Shown here piece by piece: positions 63,054 to 64,000 of a stretch of 64,000 bases of DNA. The position numbers and the translations under genes were made by a program. This DNA is from an uncultured Eubacteriales bacterium (lineage in GTDB: Bacteria; Bacillota; Clostridia; Peptostreptococcales; Anaerovoracaceae), in the NCBI GenBank assembly GCA_902795135.1, contig CADBJW010000008.1, forward strand, positions 1-64,000, written 5' to 3'. The notes beneath the pieces were generated by a model that was given only the letters and a program-made list of their open reading frames with translations, did no database searches and was not told the origin of the DNA. The first letter of the stretch is position 1. Every line of letters starts with the position of its first letter.

Positions 63054-63506
63054 TTATTTTTCGAGCATTCCCTGCAGCGCTTCGACGACTTCATCCACAT
63101 TGGCAGGGTCATCGACAACGAGAAGAATCGTATTATCCCCCGCCACAGACCCGATAACGTGGACCAGATTCAAGGAGTCTAACGCTTCGCCGGCTGCATT
63201 GGCACATCCCGGCAGAGCCTTCAGCAGGACGATGTTCCCGGACTGCGCAATGGAAATGACAGATTTCCTGTAAATGTCGCGGAATCGTTCGGATACCGGT
63301 CCGTCACCGGATGCCATCGTGGAATACTTATAGCCTCCGGAAGAGGATAGTGTCTTAATTAACTGTAACTCCTTGATATCCCTTGATACCGTGGCCTGGG
63401 TGACATCGTATCCGAAGTCACGTAACAAAGATACTAATTTATCCTGTGTTTCGATTTCATAATTGTTTATGAGTTCCAGAATTTTGTTTTGTCTTGAAAT
63501 TCTCAT
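63054..63506 (-). CDS. argR: Arginine repressor
   Basis: 150 residues. N-terminal winged helix (QDKLVSLLRDFGYDVTQATVSRDIKEL) and C-terminal oligomerisation/arginine-binding part (LPGCANAAGEALD, GSVAGDNTILLV). Start 63506 has GGGGAGATAAG upstream; a 15-residue extension is rejected. A TGAATTTAGTATCA sequence at about 63537-63550 faintly resembles an ARG box and could serve autoregulation. First gene of the argR-recN pair. Confidence 0.95.
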   Translation of the reverse strand: MRISRQNKILELINNYEIETQDKLVSLLRDFGYDVTQATVSRDIKELQLIKTLSSSGGYKYSTMASGDGPVSERFRDIYRKSVISIAQSGNIVLLKALPGCANAAGEALDSLNLVHVIGSVAGDNTILLVVDDPANVDEVVEALQGMLEK

Positions 63507-63639
63507 TCTTATCTCCCCCTCATTGCACACAAGGCATGAATTTAGTATCAAAAATGATATTTTCTAAATTATACCACATAACCACGCAATTATCCTATTA
63601 GTTTATTGTAAATGTAACTTAAGTGATTATAACCAGTTG

Positions 63640-63668
63640 TTTACAAACATACGTTCTCATGGTATACT
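63640..63668 (+). promoter_or_regulatory. ruvC promoter with LexA-box-like site
   Basis: TTTACA (63640-63645), 17-bp spacer, TATACT (63663-63668). CAAACATACGTTCT (63644-63657) overlaps the -35 and matches the Firmicute LexA box CGAACATATGTTCG at 11 of 14 positions. Confidence 0.65.
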
Positions 63669-63695
63669 TGATGGGTACAATAGGTAGGTGCATTT

Positions 63696-64000
63696 ATGAA
63701 AATACTCGGAATTGACCCGGGCTACGCTATATTAGGCTATGGGGTCGTAGAGAAAATAGGAAATAAATTCAGAGCCTGTGACTATGGGGCAATCACAACG
63801 GATAAAGATATGCCAATGCCTCAGAGACTGGAGTGTTTGTACGATGGACTTCGGGAAATCATCGAGGAACAGAGACCGGATACGGCCAGCATTGAACAGC
63901 TCTATTTTAATAATAACGCCAAAACGGCGATCAATGTAGGACAGGCGAGAGGCGTTGCGATTCTGGCCTGCATCAAGGGCGGCATTGAAATTGCGGAATA
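63696..64000 (+). CDS. ruvC: Crossover junction endonuclease RuvC, 3' end cut by window edge
   Basis: The first 101 codons of the Holliday-junction resolvase. MKILGIDPG at the start has catalytic Asp7, and IEQLYF has Glu67; both match RuvC. The frame stays open to the last base. RBS AGGTAGG upstream of ATG 63696. SOS control is suggested by the LexA-like site in its promoter. About 60-70 residues are missing beyond the window. Confidence 0.93.
   Translation, partial: MKILGIDPGYAILGYGVVEKIGNKFRACDYGAITTDKDMPMPQRLECLYDGLREIIEEQRPDTASIEQLYFNNNAKTAINVGQARGVAILACIKGGIEIAE

Overview
The window reads as a contiguous chromosomal segment of an anaerobic Firmicute of class Clostridia. An Anaerovoracaceae-type (Eubacteriales Family XIII) relative is my best guess, by inference only. 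Supporting signs are strong AGGAGG ribosome binding sites, SAM and lysine riboswitches with intrinsic terminators, an ispH-rpsA fusion gene, a soluble polyferredoxin next to a one-piece pyruvate:ferredoxin oxidoreductase and NfnAB, and many CxxC and ferredoxin proteins. No respiratory oxidase is present. No rRNA, tRNA, CRISPR array, prophage or insertion sequence was recognised.

Region 1 (1-6.8 kb): the end of a metallophosphoesterase gene, then a GC-rich giant imperfect palindrome of about 320 bp with no credible gene. A TetR-controlled four-gene operon follows (TetR, aldo/keto reductase, CMD-cupin, exported flavodoxin lipoprotein). Next is a SAM-I-type riboswitch ahead of a DUF362 gene, and an AraC regulator on the minus strand.

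Region 2 (6.9-15.2 kb): one gene for a 2,731-residue sorted surface protein (fibro-slime domain, 16 DUF11-type repeats, NPRTG anchor). It is transcribed divergently from the AraC gene.

Region 3 (15.2-24.5 kb): a phosphatase, a MerR/flavodoxin divergent pair with a clear MerR operator, a run of very small membrane and cysteine-motif proteins, an acetyltransferase/nucleotidyltransferase pair, an extracytoplasmic thiol-redox cassette, a lysine-riboswitch-controlled NhaC transporter and two small membrane proteins.

Region 4 (24.5-36.2 kb): cell-envelope genes (D,D-carboxypeptidase, PepSY lipoprotein, VanX-like dipeptidase, Ig-like secreted protein), a tandem pair of HypB-type GTPases of which one has lost a metal-ligand histidine, two zinc-ribbon membrane proteins, an EamA exporter and a MoxR-like ATPase / VWA pair.

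Region 5 (36-51.7 kb): a CoA-transferase, tcdA, mtnA, an orphan CpaE/MinD-like ATPase, a KefB-type antiporter, then the main energy-metabolism operon: polyferredoxin, PFOR, NfnA, NfnB. Pyruvate oxidation, low-potential electron handling and NAD(P)H bifurcation are thus encoded side by side. sfsA follows.

Region 6 (51.7-64 kb): membrane transporters (CDF, MATE, APC), a saccharopine-dehydrogenase-like enzyme, rarA, the ispH-rpsA fusion with an internal ribosome binding site for S1, argR-recN on the minus strand, and the start of ruvC behind a LexA-box-like promoter.

All functions are from reading motifs by eye; no similarity search was run.
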